A stretch of 14,954 bases of DNA, taken from contig CALCGX010000096.1 of the NCBI GenBank assembly GCA_937901225.1, positions 1 through 14,954 on the forward strand, in the 5' to 3' direction. Below the pieces are notes generated by a model. It had not been told where the DNA came from and did not search any database. It was given only the letters and a program-made list of their open reading frames with translations. Positions 6,549 through 13,421 of this stretch are shown one piece after another; the first letter of the stretch is position 1; every line of letters starts with the position of its first letter. Origin of the DNA: an uncultured Bacteroidales bacterium (GTDB taxonomy: Bacteria > Bacteroidota > Bacteroidia > Bacteroidales > Paludibacteraceae). Position numbers and translations under genes: made by a program.

Positions 6549-7580
6549 ATGTTTAGTGATAACGTTAAGCAATATTTTACCGATATTATAGATGTTCCGT
6601 CTCCCTCTGGGTATGAAAGTCGTTGTCAAAAAATATTCCAAACGTATGCCTTGCAATTTGTAGATGAGGTCTATGAAGATAATTTTGGGAATATTGTTGC
6701 ACACAAGAAGAATGAAGGCAAGCCTAAATTAATGCTTTCTGCCCATATTGATGAGATAGGATTTGTTGTTAAACATATTGATGATAACGGTTTTGTTTAT
6801 ATTCTTCCTATTGGTGGAGTAGATGTCATGTTATTGCCTGGTATGCGTTTGGCAATACATCATAAAGATAATTCGTTCTTGGGAGTTGTTGGACGAAAAC
6901 CCATTCATCTACTGAATGAAGTAGAACGAAATAAGATAACTTTTGAAGATTTATGGGTGGATTGTGGTTTTACAAACAAAGATCATGCTCTATTATCCAT
7001 ATCTATAGGAGATCCGATTACATTTGTATCAGATCCAATAGAGATGAGCGATGACTTTCTAACAACTCGTTCCGCAGATAATAAAGTGGGTAATGCTATC
7101 TTGATGGAATTATTAAATACGATGACTCATCTAAAGTCCAAATATGATTTGTATTTCGTATCTACTCGTCAAGAGGAAATTGGGCTTCGCGGTGGAATAA
7201 CAGCTACTTCCGCGATTAATCCAGATTATGCAATTATTATTGATGCTACCCATGCTACCGATTATCCTTCTGTCAAAACTTCTCTATACGGAGAAGTATC
7301 TTTAGGGAAAGGCCCCTCGGTTTGCATTAGCCCTGATTCTGATGAAGTCCTTCGTACAAGTTTGATGGATATAGCAAAGCAAAATGCAGTACCTTATCAA
7401 ATAGAAGTACAACCCAATATGAGTGGTACTGAAGCAAAAGCCATTCAGTTACAACATGGTGGTGTAAAAACGGCAACAATATCATTCCCAGTTAGATATA
7501 TGCACTCGGCATCTGAAATCGTATCTGTATCTGATATTACAAATCTGATTACATTACTAACCAAATTCATCAAGCAATAA
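6549..7580 (+). CDS. M42-family metallo-aminopeptidase
   Basis: A 343-residue cytosolic peptidase of MEROPS family M42 (glutamyl aminopeptidase / TET / FrvX type), close to the usual length. The dinuclear metal and catalytic residues are all visible: H66 and D68 in SAHIDEIG, bridging D177 in SADNKVG, catalytic E209 and ligand E210 in RQEEIGLRG, D232 in IDATHATDYP, and H319 in YMHSASE. It should therefore be active and remove residues one at a time from peptide N-termini, usually as a dodecamer with an internal chamber. It lies six bases after the radical SAM pair and six before the channel-like gene, inside the operon. With no C39 peptidase domain or other leader protease in the cluster, it is the best candidate for trimming the modified precursor, stopping at the first cross-linked residue. 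That role is inference; general peptide turnover is the alternative. Confidence 0.9.
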   Translation: MFSDNVKQYFTDIIDVPSPSGYESRCQKIFQTYALQFVDEVYEDNFGNIVAHKKNEGKPKLMLSAHIDEIGFVVKHIDDNGFVYILPIGGVDVMLLPGMRLAIHHKDNSFLGVVGRKPIHLLNEVERNKITFEDLWVDCGFTNKDHALLSISIGDPITFVSDPIEMSDDFLTTRSADNKVGNAILMELLNTMTHLKSKYDLYFVSTRQEEIGLRGGITATSAINPDYAIIIDATHATDYPSVKTSLYGEVSLGKGPSVCISPDSDEVLRTSLMDIAKQNAVPYQIEVQPNMSGTEAKAIQLQHGGVKTATISFPVRYMHSASEIVSVSDITNLITLLTKFIKQ

Positions 7581-7585
7581 TCTAT

Positions 7586-8821
7586 ATGGGAAAAAACATA
7601 AGAAACAAGACTACTCTATTAAGAATCTATACAATTGTATGGATTATCGTATGTATAGGAATATTTTTGATGGCCTATCATGGGTATTTGATGGATTCAA
7701 CTAAACAAATTGGAGCATCAGATGCACTATACAAATCGCTTAAAATATTTACTTTTGGTGATGATTCTTTTCCAGTTAATAATTCTTGGGTAAATATAGC
7801 TCGATTTTTAGGTCCATTTGTTATGCTGGGAGGAGGTTTGCCTATCATATTATCCCTATTTGGTAGCATATGGAGATATTTTTGTCTGATGACATACTCA
7901 AATCATACGATAATATTTGGCTATGATGATATTGGCAAGGTTATTGAGAAACAAAGAATTAGTAACAGAGAGAAGGTTATAATTATAGATTCAAATATAG
8001 ATGAAAAGGTTAGAATAAATGAAGTTTATTTCCAAAACGATGAAAAGAGTCATCTAAAAGATGAAGAACTTTTATTAAGAGCAAGAGTAAAAAAAGCTTC
8101 TAAAATTTTTGTTGTTACTGATTCTGATTATAGAAATTTGTCAATATACAACCAGCTCGTTAATGATTTGAATGTTGAAAAGGATAAGATACATGTTAGA
8201 TTAGAACAACTAAATTATAAAGCCATCCTACCAATATCTGGATTTACACCTTCTATGCTTGCTATAGATGAGATACTGCATAATAAAAATGAGAATAATG
8301 AAAAATCCACTGACAAAACGGACAAAGAAACAGAAAATAAAGAAAATGAGTTAATTATAGTCGTAGGTTTAGGTCAAGTAGGAAAAAAAATTGTAGATGA
8401 ATATAAAGATAAACACCATATTTGTATTTTTGAACAAAGTCAAGATCTTATAAATAGAGCAAAAGACGATTTAGAAAACGACAATAACATTTACTATTAC
8501 AGAACTGATGTGCGTTTTCTCGTAGAAACTGATTTTAAAAAAGTTTTAAATAGTATAAAACTACATAAAAAAATGGATAGCATTGAATCCATGTCAATTT
8601 TTATTGCATTAGGTGGTGATTGGCTTAGTTACAAGATTGCATTAGATTGGAGAACATGGCTAGTTCTAAAAGAATTTCATACGACTATCAATATTGTAGC
8701 GAATAATCTTGATTGTCGTTTATTCGAGTTACAGGAAGACAAAAAAACTCTTGTTAAAGTGAGGGTATATAATATTCATCATATCTTGAATAAAAAAAAT
8801 ATATTCGCAACAAATACATAG
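7586..8821 (+). CDS. two-helix ion-channel-like membrane protein with tandem RCK/TrkA-N domains
   Basis: A 411-residue protein. Two hydrophobic helices (about 13-32 and 72-94) flank a short segment with ALYKSLKIFTFGD (47-59) and NIARFLGP (70-77), which recalls the pore region of RCK-gated channel-like proteins. Two Rossmann-type nucleotide-binding domains follow: the first starts near 107 (HTIIFGYDDIG then VIIIDSN), with a slightly degenerate glycine motif; the second starts near 255 (LIIVVGLGQVG then HICIFEQ), with a canonical GxGxxG. A charged Asn/Lys/Glu-rich linker (about 233-254) separates them. It may gate ions in response to a nucleotide or ligand. In this setting it could give self-immunity, sense the peptide or help export, but none of these is shown by sequence. 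The spacing of six bases on either side puts it in the operon. Confidence 0.8.
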   Translation: MGKNIRNKTTLLRIYTIVWIIVCIGIFLMAYHGYLMDSTKQIGASDALYKSLKIFTFGDDSFPVNNSWVNIARFLGPFVMLGGGLPIILSLFGSIWRYFCLMTYSNHTIIFGYDDIGKVIEKQRISNREKVIIIDSNIDEKVRINEVYFQNDEKSHLKDEELLLRARVKKASKIFVVTDSDYRNLSIYNQLVNDLNVEKDKIHVRLEQLNYKAILPISGFTPSMLAIDEILHNKNENNEKSTDKTDKETENKENELIIVVGLGQVGKKIVDEYKDKHHICIFEQSQDLINRAKDDLENDNNIYYYRTDVRFLVETDFKKVLNSIKLHKKMDSIESMSIFIALGGDWLSYKIALDWRTWLVLKEFHTTINIVANNLDCRLFELQEDKKTLVKVRVYNIHHILNKKNIFATNT

Positions 8822-8826
8822 AAAAA

Positions 8827-9684
8827 ATGATTGCAATAAGTGTTGTTATTCCAGTATATAATGCCCAACAATATATTCGGCAATGCCTTGACTCTATTTT
8901 AAGTCAGACATTCGCCATTATAGAGTATGAGGTTATTTGTGTTGATGATGGATCTACTGACAAAACAAATCAAATTTTAACGGAATACGCATTAAAATAT
9001 CCAAACGTAGTTGTAATCAGCCAAAAACATCTAGGTCAAGGACCTGCTCGTAATGCTGGTGTAGCAAAAGCAAAAGGTCAATACATAAAATTTGTGGATG
9101 CCGACGATATGTTGCATTCTAATGCACTTAAGGTACTTTATGATTTGGCTTTAGTCCATCATGCTGACATTGTAGTTTGTAGAGCATTTTGTATGGATGA
9201 AAAAAGTGAACAGTTTTCATTACTCTCTATGTGGAATCATTTGAGTGGTTACTATGCCATAGAAGATATTAAAAATCTTGATTTTTTTAATCATACATGT
9301 AGCCCTGTATTGTGGGACAAATTGATATCCGCTGATATTGCAAAAAAATGCCCGTCACCCTCCTTGCGAAGAGGACAAGATTTTGTTGCATTATTGTCAT
9401 ATTTATCTATCTGCCGCTCTATCTACTTTACGGAAGAAAGACTATATTACTATAGACATCATCAACATTCCGTAATGGCAGAACTAGAGTCTCGATATAC
9501 AATAATAACAGATTCAATGACGGAAAAAGCTGCCCTAATTATACTTAAAGAACATTTTGCGAATACAAAGGCTTACGCACATTATTGTGATCGAATCAAA
9601 CGCGAATGGGAAGAACGTATTCTTAAAAATCAAGACCTATTAACAGAAGAAGATGTAATAGAAATAAAAGAAATTATTAGATAA
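8827..9684 (+). CDS. family 2 glycosyltransferase
   Basis: A 285-residue GT-A fold glycosyltransferase of family GT2. It begins with the typical SVVIPVYNAQQYI strand and helix, has VDDGST at 39-44, GPARNAG at 72-78 and the metal/nucleotide-sugar binding DADD at 91-94. The C-terminal half carries WDKLI, RRGQDF and YYYRHHQHSVM, as in many GT2 enzymes that add sugars to surface polysaccharide or protein. There are no transmembrane helices, so it is cytosolic or peripheral. As the last gene before the terminator, five bases after the channel-like gene, it could glycosylate the modified peptide, which would be uncommon for a radical SAM RiPP, or it could be a passenger from a surface-polysaccharide locus. 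No acceptor can be predicted. Confidence 0.88.
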   Translation: MIAISVVIPVYNAQQYIRQCLDSILSQTFAIIEYEVICVDDGSTDKTNQILTEYALKYPNVVVISQKHLGQGPARNAGVAKAKGQYIKFVDADDMLHSNALKVLYDLALVHHADIVVCRAFCMDEKSEQFSLLSMWNHLSGYYAIEDIKNLDFFNHTCSPVLWDKLISADIAKKCPSPSLRRGQDFVALLSYLSICRSIYFTEERLYYYRHHQHSVMAELESRYTIITDSMTEKAALIILKEHFANTKAYAHYCDRIKREWEERILKNQDLLTEEDVIEIKEIIR

Positions 9685-9690
9685 TTTTAA

Positions 9691-9715
9691 AGTAATTATC
9701 ATTACTATTTTTTTT
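9691..9715 (+). terminator. intrinsic terminator closing the peptide cluster
   Basis: AGTAAT (9691-9696), loop TATC, ATTACT (9701-9706), one A, then eight Ts (9708-9715), starting six bases after the glycosyltransferase stop. The stem is only six AT-rich base pairs, so it is weak, but the position and uninterrupted T run fit an operon end. Confidence 0.6.
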
Positions 9716-9867
9716 GTACAAAAACGAAGAACTAAATTTTTATAGAACAACCACCCGTCTAGATGGGAGTGGTGACCGATTGCTATGCAAGGCGATAATC
9801 AAATTCAAAAATACCACGAGCGGGATTAAACGAAAACGATATGTGGCAGAAAAGTATGTTAGGAAAT

Positions 9868-9923
9868 TCAGGTTTTTCAGGTTTTCCAGGATTTTTAAAA
9901 CCTAAATATCCTGAAAAACCTGA
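9868..9923. repeat. 14-bp inverted repeat built of TTCAGGTT-like direct repeats
   Basis: TCAGGTTTTTCAGG (9868-9881) is matched perfectly by CCTGAAAAACCTGA (9910-9923), with a 28-base AT-rich loop. Each arm contains the short unit TCAGG twice, and a third variant (CCAGG, 9886-9890) follows the left arm. It lies about 150 bases after the cluster terminator and could be a bidirectional terminator, a REP-like element or a relic of an insertion end. Confidence 0.65.
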
Positions 9924-10072
9924 GATCCCTAATTCTATATTCAAAGAATATACCCATTGATTTTCAAGGGAAAAGAGTTTTGAAATGGATTTCTACGGAC
10001 TTTTTGTAAATGTCCGTGAATGTGTCCGTGGGAAGTTCGTGTATTTATATCCCTTGCTTATCCCTCCGTAAT

Positions 10073-10135
10073 GGTATCGGAGTGGTAACGGTATTGCAAG
10101 GGTATTGTATAAACCCGTTATGATCCCGTAATTGG
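10073..10135. repeat. degenerate 11-base periodic repeats
   Basis: Units of about 11 bases start at 10073 (GGTATCGGAGT), 10084 (GGTAACGGTAT) and 10101 (GGTATTGTATA), with an offset GGTATTG at 10090, and two CCCGTTA/CCCGTAA units start at 10114 and 10125. This is one helical turn of spacing. Function is unknown; possibly a protein-binding array or a decayed tandem repeat. Confidence 0.4.
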
Positions 10136-10180
10136 CACGGAATTTGTCAATAGCCTAGCGAACTAAACCTAAGCTTAACT

Positions 10181-11344
10181 ATGAAAATTTTGATTCTTTC
10201 TTGCAACACAGGCGAGGGGCATAACTCTTGTGCCAAAGCCCTACAGATCGCTATGCAACGGCGAGGTATCAGCTGCGAAATTCAAGACACACTCGCTCTT
10301 GTCAGCGAGGGGTTATCCCAGCGAGTAGGCGATGCCTATCTGTTTTCTACACGTGGTTCGCTCTTTGAGTTTGTCTATAAATTCGGCGGATTTGTTAGCA
10401 ATAATATCGACGATTGGCAGTCACTCATTTATGGAGCTAATCGGTTATACGCTAAGAAATTATACGATCATATCCAAAAGCAGCATATCGATGTGGTAGT
10501 ATGTGTACATCTCTTTCCCGCCGAGGCAATAACCGCTCTCAAACGCAATATGCACATGGATATCCCTAGTTATTTTATCATGACGGATTACACATGTATT
10601 CCCTTTCTGCAGGAAACAGATCTCGACTACTACATCATCCCTCATGAACATCTTATCGAAGAGTTTGTGGAAAAAGGACTGCCCCGTGATAAGATAGTGC
10701 CAATCGGTATACCTGTGGAGGAAAAGAAATTCACGACACGATTACCACAATCCAAAGCTCGTGCCTTACTCATACATTCATATATTAACTTGCGTTCAGA
10801 TGGGCACTGGTACTTAGTGATGTCCGGATCAATGGGCTTTGGTAATGTAGAGCAATTGATAAAGCAACTAATCAAAGATATTCGCCCAGAAGATAGTATC
10901 GTTTGCGTCTGTGGACGCAATGAGAGTTTATTACATTCGTTGCAAGAGCAGTTTGCAGAGCAAGGCCAATTATGTCTGCTCGGTTTTACCAACCAAGTAT
11001 CCGTCTTGATGGACGCAGCAGATGTCATCTTTACCAAGCCTGGCGGGATCACCTCTACAGAAGCAATTGTGAAGAATATCCCACTTATTCATACGCACCC
11101 AATCCCAGGGCTAGAGAATCACAATGCGCATTTCTTCCATCAACACGGTATGTCGTATTTCACTACCAACATTCAGCAACAAGTAGCCGTGGCTAAACGC
11201 CTTTGCGAAGATTCGAACTATCGCAAACAGATGCTGCGAAACCAACGAATGAATGCTAATCCGCATAGTTCCGATGATGTGATTAATTTCATTGTTGAGG
11301 ATCAAAACCGTTCATACAAACCACTTGCCAATAATGAAACCTAA
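10181..11344 (+). CDS. MGDG synthase-type (GT28) glycosyltransferase
   Basis: A 387-residue glycosyltransferase of the MGDG synthase/UgtP type, the family that moves a hexose from a UDP-sugar to diacylglycerol at the inner face of the membrane. The N-terminal domain begins MKILILSCNTGEGHNS, the family's acceptor-side signature, and the C-terminal GT28 domain begins near 210 with YLVMSGSMGFG and carries TKPGGITSTEA at 285-295 and PIPGLENHNA at 308-317, the nucleotide-sugar binding loops. There is no signal peptide; membrane association is expected to be peripheral. The length is typical. It is more GC-rich than the upstream cluster and uses core-type codons. Its last 11 bases overlap the start of the next gene, which suggests that the two are cotranscribed. 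The lipid acceptor is assumed from the family; peptidoglycan or other lipid acceptors cannot be excluded. Confidence 0.85.
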   Translation: MKILILSCNTGEGHNSCAKALQIAMQRRGISCEIQDTLALVSEGLSQRVGDAYLFSTRGSLFEFVYKFGGFVSNNIDDWQSLIYGANRLYAKKLYDHIQKQHIDVVVCVHLFPAEAITALKRNMHMDIPSYFIMTDYTCIPFLQETDLDYYIIPHEHLIEEFVEKGLPRDKIVPIGIPVEEKKFTTRLPQSKARALLIHSYINLRSDGHWYLVMSGSMGFGNVEQLIKQLIKDIRPEDSIVCVCGRNESLLHSLQEQFAEQGQLCLLGFTNQVSVLMDAADVIFTKPGGITSTEAIVKNIPLIHTHPIPGLENHNAHFFHQHGMSYFTTNIQQQVAVAKRLCEDSNYRKQMLRNQRMNANPHSSDDVINFIVEDQNRSYKPLANNET

Positions 11345-12044
11345 ACCTCATTCCACATTAAACGAACACCTTAGGCGTATCTATTATTTGCTGTTTGTGC
11401 TGACTATCGGACTGGGAGTAGGGAATATGGTCTATCTTTCCTTCCTGCCCGAGACGACAGCGCATATTCTGTTCTTCTGTGGGGTACAATACGCAGTTAT
11501 CTTGCTGATTCTTACTTTTCCTATTGTACTTCGCAAACGGTTTATGATACAGATTCCTCTGCTAATCACAGTCTTGTGCGCTGCGTTTGGATTTGTGGCA
11601 ATGATTATGGGAGATGGACTCAACTTCTATGGAAAATATCGTTGGTGGGACTCCGCATTGCACCTTTTCTCGGGTTGTGTATTGGCATTTGTGGGGCTAT
11701 GGATTATCAGTATTATCTTTGACAATAGTCATAATGAGGTATTTAGCAGCAGAATATTCGTGGCATTCTATGTGCTACTTTTTGGTGTGAGTTGTGGGGT
11801 GGTGTGGGAGATTTGCGAATATGCCTACGACGCTTTTTTCGGCACCAACACACAGCAGTTTATGGCTACCACCACTTCCTCTTTACCGCTCCCAGATGAT
11901 GTCCCTCTTAGCGGACATGAAGCGCTGCGTGACACGATGACCGACCTTATCCTAGATCTAGTGGGGAGTCTGTTGGTGTCTATCTATGTCTTCTTGCGCT
12001 ACAATAAACTGATGAAAATGCATCAAATTAGTTTCAACGAATAA
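11334..12044 (+). CDS. multi-pass membrane protein, DUF2238/YjdF-like
   Basis: A 236-residue integral membrane protein with about six hydrophobic segments (16-36, 43-65, 72-93, 108-130, 141-160, 204-223). The motif WWDSALHLFSG at 104-114, the WEICEYAYD stretch at 158-166 and DTMTDLILDLVG at 200-211, with conserved-looking Asp, His and Glu residues at membrane edges, match my recollection of the DUF2238 (YjdF-like) family, whose function is unknown. I chose the ATG at 11334, which overlaps the glycosyltransferase stop; the frame is open to an ATG at 11292, which would add 14 unlikely residues inside the preceding gene. The coupling to an MGDG-synthase-type enzyme hints at a role in the same envelope lipid process, but that is inference. 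Confidence 0.78.
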   Translation: MKPKPHSTLNEHLRRIYYLLFVLTIGLGVGNMVYLSFLPETTAHILFFCGVQYAVILLILTFPIVLRKRFMIQIPLLITVLCAAFGFVAMIMGDGLNFYGKYRWWDSALHLFSGCVLAFVGLWIISIIFDNSHNEVFSSRIFVAFYVLLFGVSCGVVWEICEYAYDAFFGTNTQQFMATTTSSLPLPDDVPLSGHEALRDTMTDLILDLVGSLLVSIYVFLRYNKLMKMHQISFNE

Positions 12045-12061
12045 AGAAAATATCTCATTTC

Positions 12062-12092
12062 TTGCGTATTTCAAAAAAAATAACTACCTTTG
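12062..12092 (+). promoter_or_regulatory. Bacteroidota-type promoter for the CoA-transferase gene
   Basis: TTG at 12062-12064, a 20-base spacer, then TACCTTTG at 12085-12092 match the Bacteroidota sigma-A consensus (TTTG, N19-21, TAnnTTTG). The start codon is 36 bases further on. The opening bases CTTGCGTATTT are shared with the gcvP promoter. Confidence 0.8.
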
Positions 12093-12128
12093 CGCAAAAT
12101 ACTTATCACTCATAACTATAACTAGTCC

Positions 12129-13421
12129 ATGAAATACGTATCTCCTATAGAGGCTGTTGGCCTCGTGAAATCAGGCGACACCATCGTCGTACAAGGTTCG
12201 ACATCTATACCGATGGTGCTGCTGCGCGCATTGACCGAACGCGCCAGCGAACTAAGAGATGTGAAGATTATCTCTGGCTTTGGCATACATCCTGAAGAGG
12301 CCCCTTATGCCAAACGCGAACTGATGGATTCGTTCCGTGCGCTGAACATCTTTGTGCCCAACAACCTGCGCCGTGCAATGAAAGAGGGCATAGCAGACAC
12401 TATCCCATGCTTTCTCGGCGAAGTGCCCTTCCTCTTCCGTAGCGGACAAGTGCCTGTGGATGTGGCATTCTTGAACGTGAGCGAACCCGACGAGAATGGC
12501 TATTGCTCCTATGGCATCTCTGCCGACATTGCTTTCTCTGGTGCCGAATGTGCTAAGACCGTCATTGCACAAGTCAATAAATACATGCCACGTACATTTG
12601 GCGATCCTGTCATACATGTCAGCCAGATTGCTGCTATGTGTCGTGGCGATGAACCATTGATAGAGGTACCAACCCCTGTACCTAGCGAGATTGAGACACG
12701 TATTGGTAACTTTATCGCCAATGAGATTCCTGACGGAGCCACCTTGCAGATTGGTGTCGGTGGCATACCTAACGCTGTTATCAACGCGCTGAGCAATCAC
12801 CAGCATCTCGGCTTGCATACCGAGGCCATTACTGATGGCGTATTACCATTGATTGAGAAGGGTATTATAGACAACTCGCTTAAGAAGATTTACCCAGGTA
12901 AGTCATTGGGTAGTTTGGTATTAGGATCGAAGCATCTGTACGAATACATGGATAATAATCCTGACTTCGTCATTCGCGATGTAGCATTCACCAATGACCC
13001 ACAAAACATCCGCCAAAACCCTAAAGCGATGGCTATCAATTCGGCTGTAGAGGTAGATCTCACAGGTCAGATTTGTGCCGACTCAATAGGCGAAACCATC
13101 ATCTCTGGTGTGGGCGGTCAGCATGACTTTATGTACGGTGCTGCATTGTCGGAAGGTGGCAAATGCTTTATCGCGCTGCCCAGTATGACAAGCAAAGGGC
13201 AAAGCAAAATTGTTGCCAATCTTGCTCCTGGTGCGGGTGTAGTGACTACACGCTTCCAGGCGCAGTATATAGCCACCGAGCATGGTATCGTTTATCTGCG
13301 CAACTTGCCGTTGGCAGAACGTGCTAAAGCACTCATCAGCATTGCTGATCCATCAGTGAGAGAGGAATTGGAGCGAGCAGCTGTGAAGCGATTTGGTATA
13401 GGATTCTTACGACTGAAATAA
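12129..13421 (+). CDS. acetyl-CoA hydrolase/transferase family CoA-transferase
   Basis: A 430-residue enzyme of the acetyl-CoA hydrolase/4-hydroxybutyrate (or butyryl-CoA:acetate) CoA-transferase family, of normal length. The CoA-binding loop QIGVGGIPNAV lies at 207-217, and E232 in GLHTEAITDGV is the expected catalytic glutamate that forms the covalent thioester. EHGIVYLRNL near the C-terminus is also characteristic. In fermenting Bacteroidales such enzymes exchange CoA between acyl-CoA and acetate in butyrate, propionate or succinate pathways; the exact acyl substrate cannot be read from sequence. It has its own promoter just upstream. Its 3' end overlaps the end of the convergent mutY gene by 15 bases, and I see no terminator between them. 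Confidence 0.9.
   Translation: MKYVSPIEAVGLVKSGDTIVVQGSTSIPMVLLRALTERASELRDVKIISGFGIHPEEAPYAKRELMDSFRALNIFVPNNLRRAMKEGIADTIPCFLGEVPFLFRSGQVPVDVAFLNVSEPDENGYCSYGISADIAFSGAECAKTVIAQVNKYMPRTFGDPVIHVSQIAAMCRGDEPLIEVPTPVPSEIETRIGNFIANEIPDGATLQIGVGGIPNAVINALSNHQHLGLHTEAITDGVLPLIEKGIIDNSLKKIYPGKSLGSLVLGSKHLYEYMDNNPDFVIRDVAFTNDPQNIRQNPKAMAINSAVEVDLTGQICADSIGETIISGVGGQHDFMYGAALSEGGKCFIALPSMTSKGQSKIVANLAPGAGVVTTRFQAQYIATEHGIVYLRNLPLAERAKALISIADPSVREELERAAVKRFGIGFLRLK

Larger units (their letters stand above)
510..9684 (+). other. RiPP biosynthetic gene cluster with five radical SAM genes (putative operon)
   Basis: Ten genes lie on the plus strand with gaps of at most six bases or with overlaps (TAATG, ATGA, ATGA), except for short gaps on either side of the precursor peptide gene (49 bases before and 58 after, the latter holding a hairpin). 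Five genes encode radical SAM proteins, one a 66-aa peptide with an aromatic/Asn-rich C-terminus, one a possible peptide-binding protein, then an M42 peptidase, a channel-like membrane protein and a GT2 glycosyltransferase. The block is visibly AT-rich compared with the genes from 10181 onwards (spot counts of single 60-base lines: 19 G/C at 1081-1140, 32 at 12481-12540) and uses AGA and TTA codons where the core genes use CGC and CTG, which suggests horizontal acquisition. A terminator closes it at 9691-9715. Confidence 0.75.
9716..10180. other. non-coding, repeat-rich junction between cluster and core genes
   Basis: No credible gene. The longest frame (63 codons from an ATG at 9714) starts inside the terminator and ends in low-complexity repeats. 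The stretch holds an imperfect palindrome at 9751-9772 centred on TCTAGA, a long inverted repeat at 9868-9923, a possible hairpin ACGGAC/GTCCGT at 9995-10000/10012-10017, a direct repeat TGTCCGTG (10011-10018 and 10023-10030), and degenerate 11-base repeats at about 10073-10135. There is no tRNA or integrase, and I could not match it to the left flank as an attachment site. No promoter consensus for the gene at 10181 was found. Confidence 0.6.

Noticed and set aside
9714..9905. 63-codon plus-strand frame after the cluster
   Set aside because: Begins within the terminator T run and ends in TCAGG repeats giving a low-complexity Arg/Phe tail; no family resemblance.
9716..10180. CRISPR array or tRNA attachment site
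   Set aside because: Repeats are short, degenerate and lack regular spacers; no tRNA fold or integrase is visible anywhere in the window.
12252..12818. 188-codon minus-strand frame
   Set aside because: Fully antisense to the well-supported CoA-transferase gene and with no recognisable domain.
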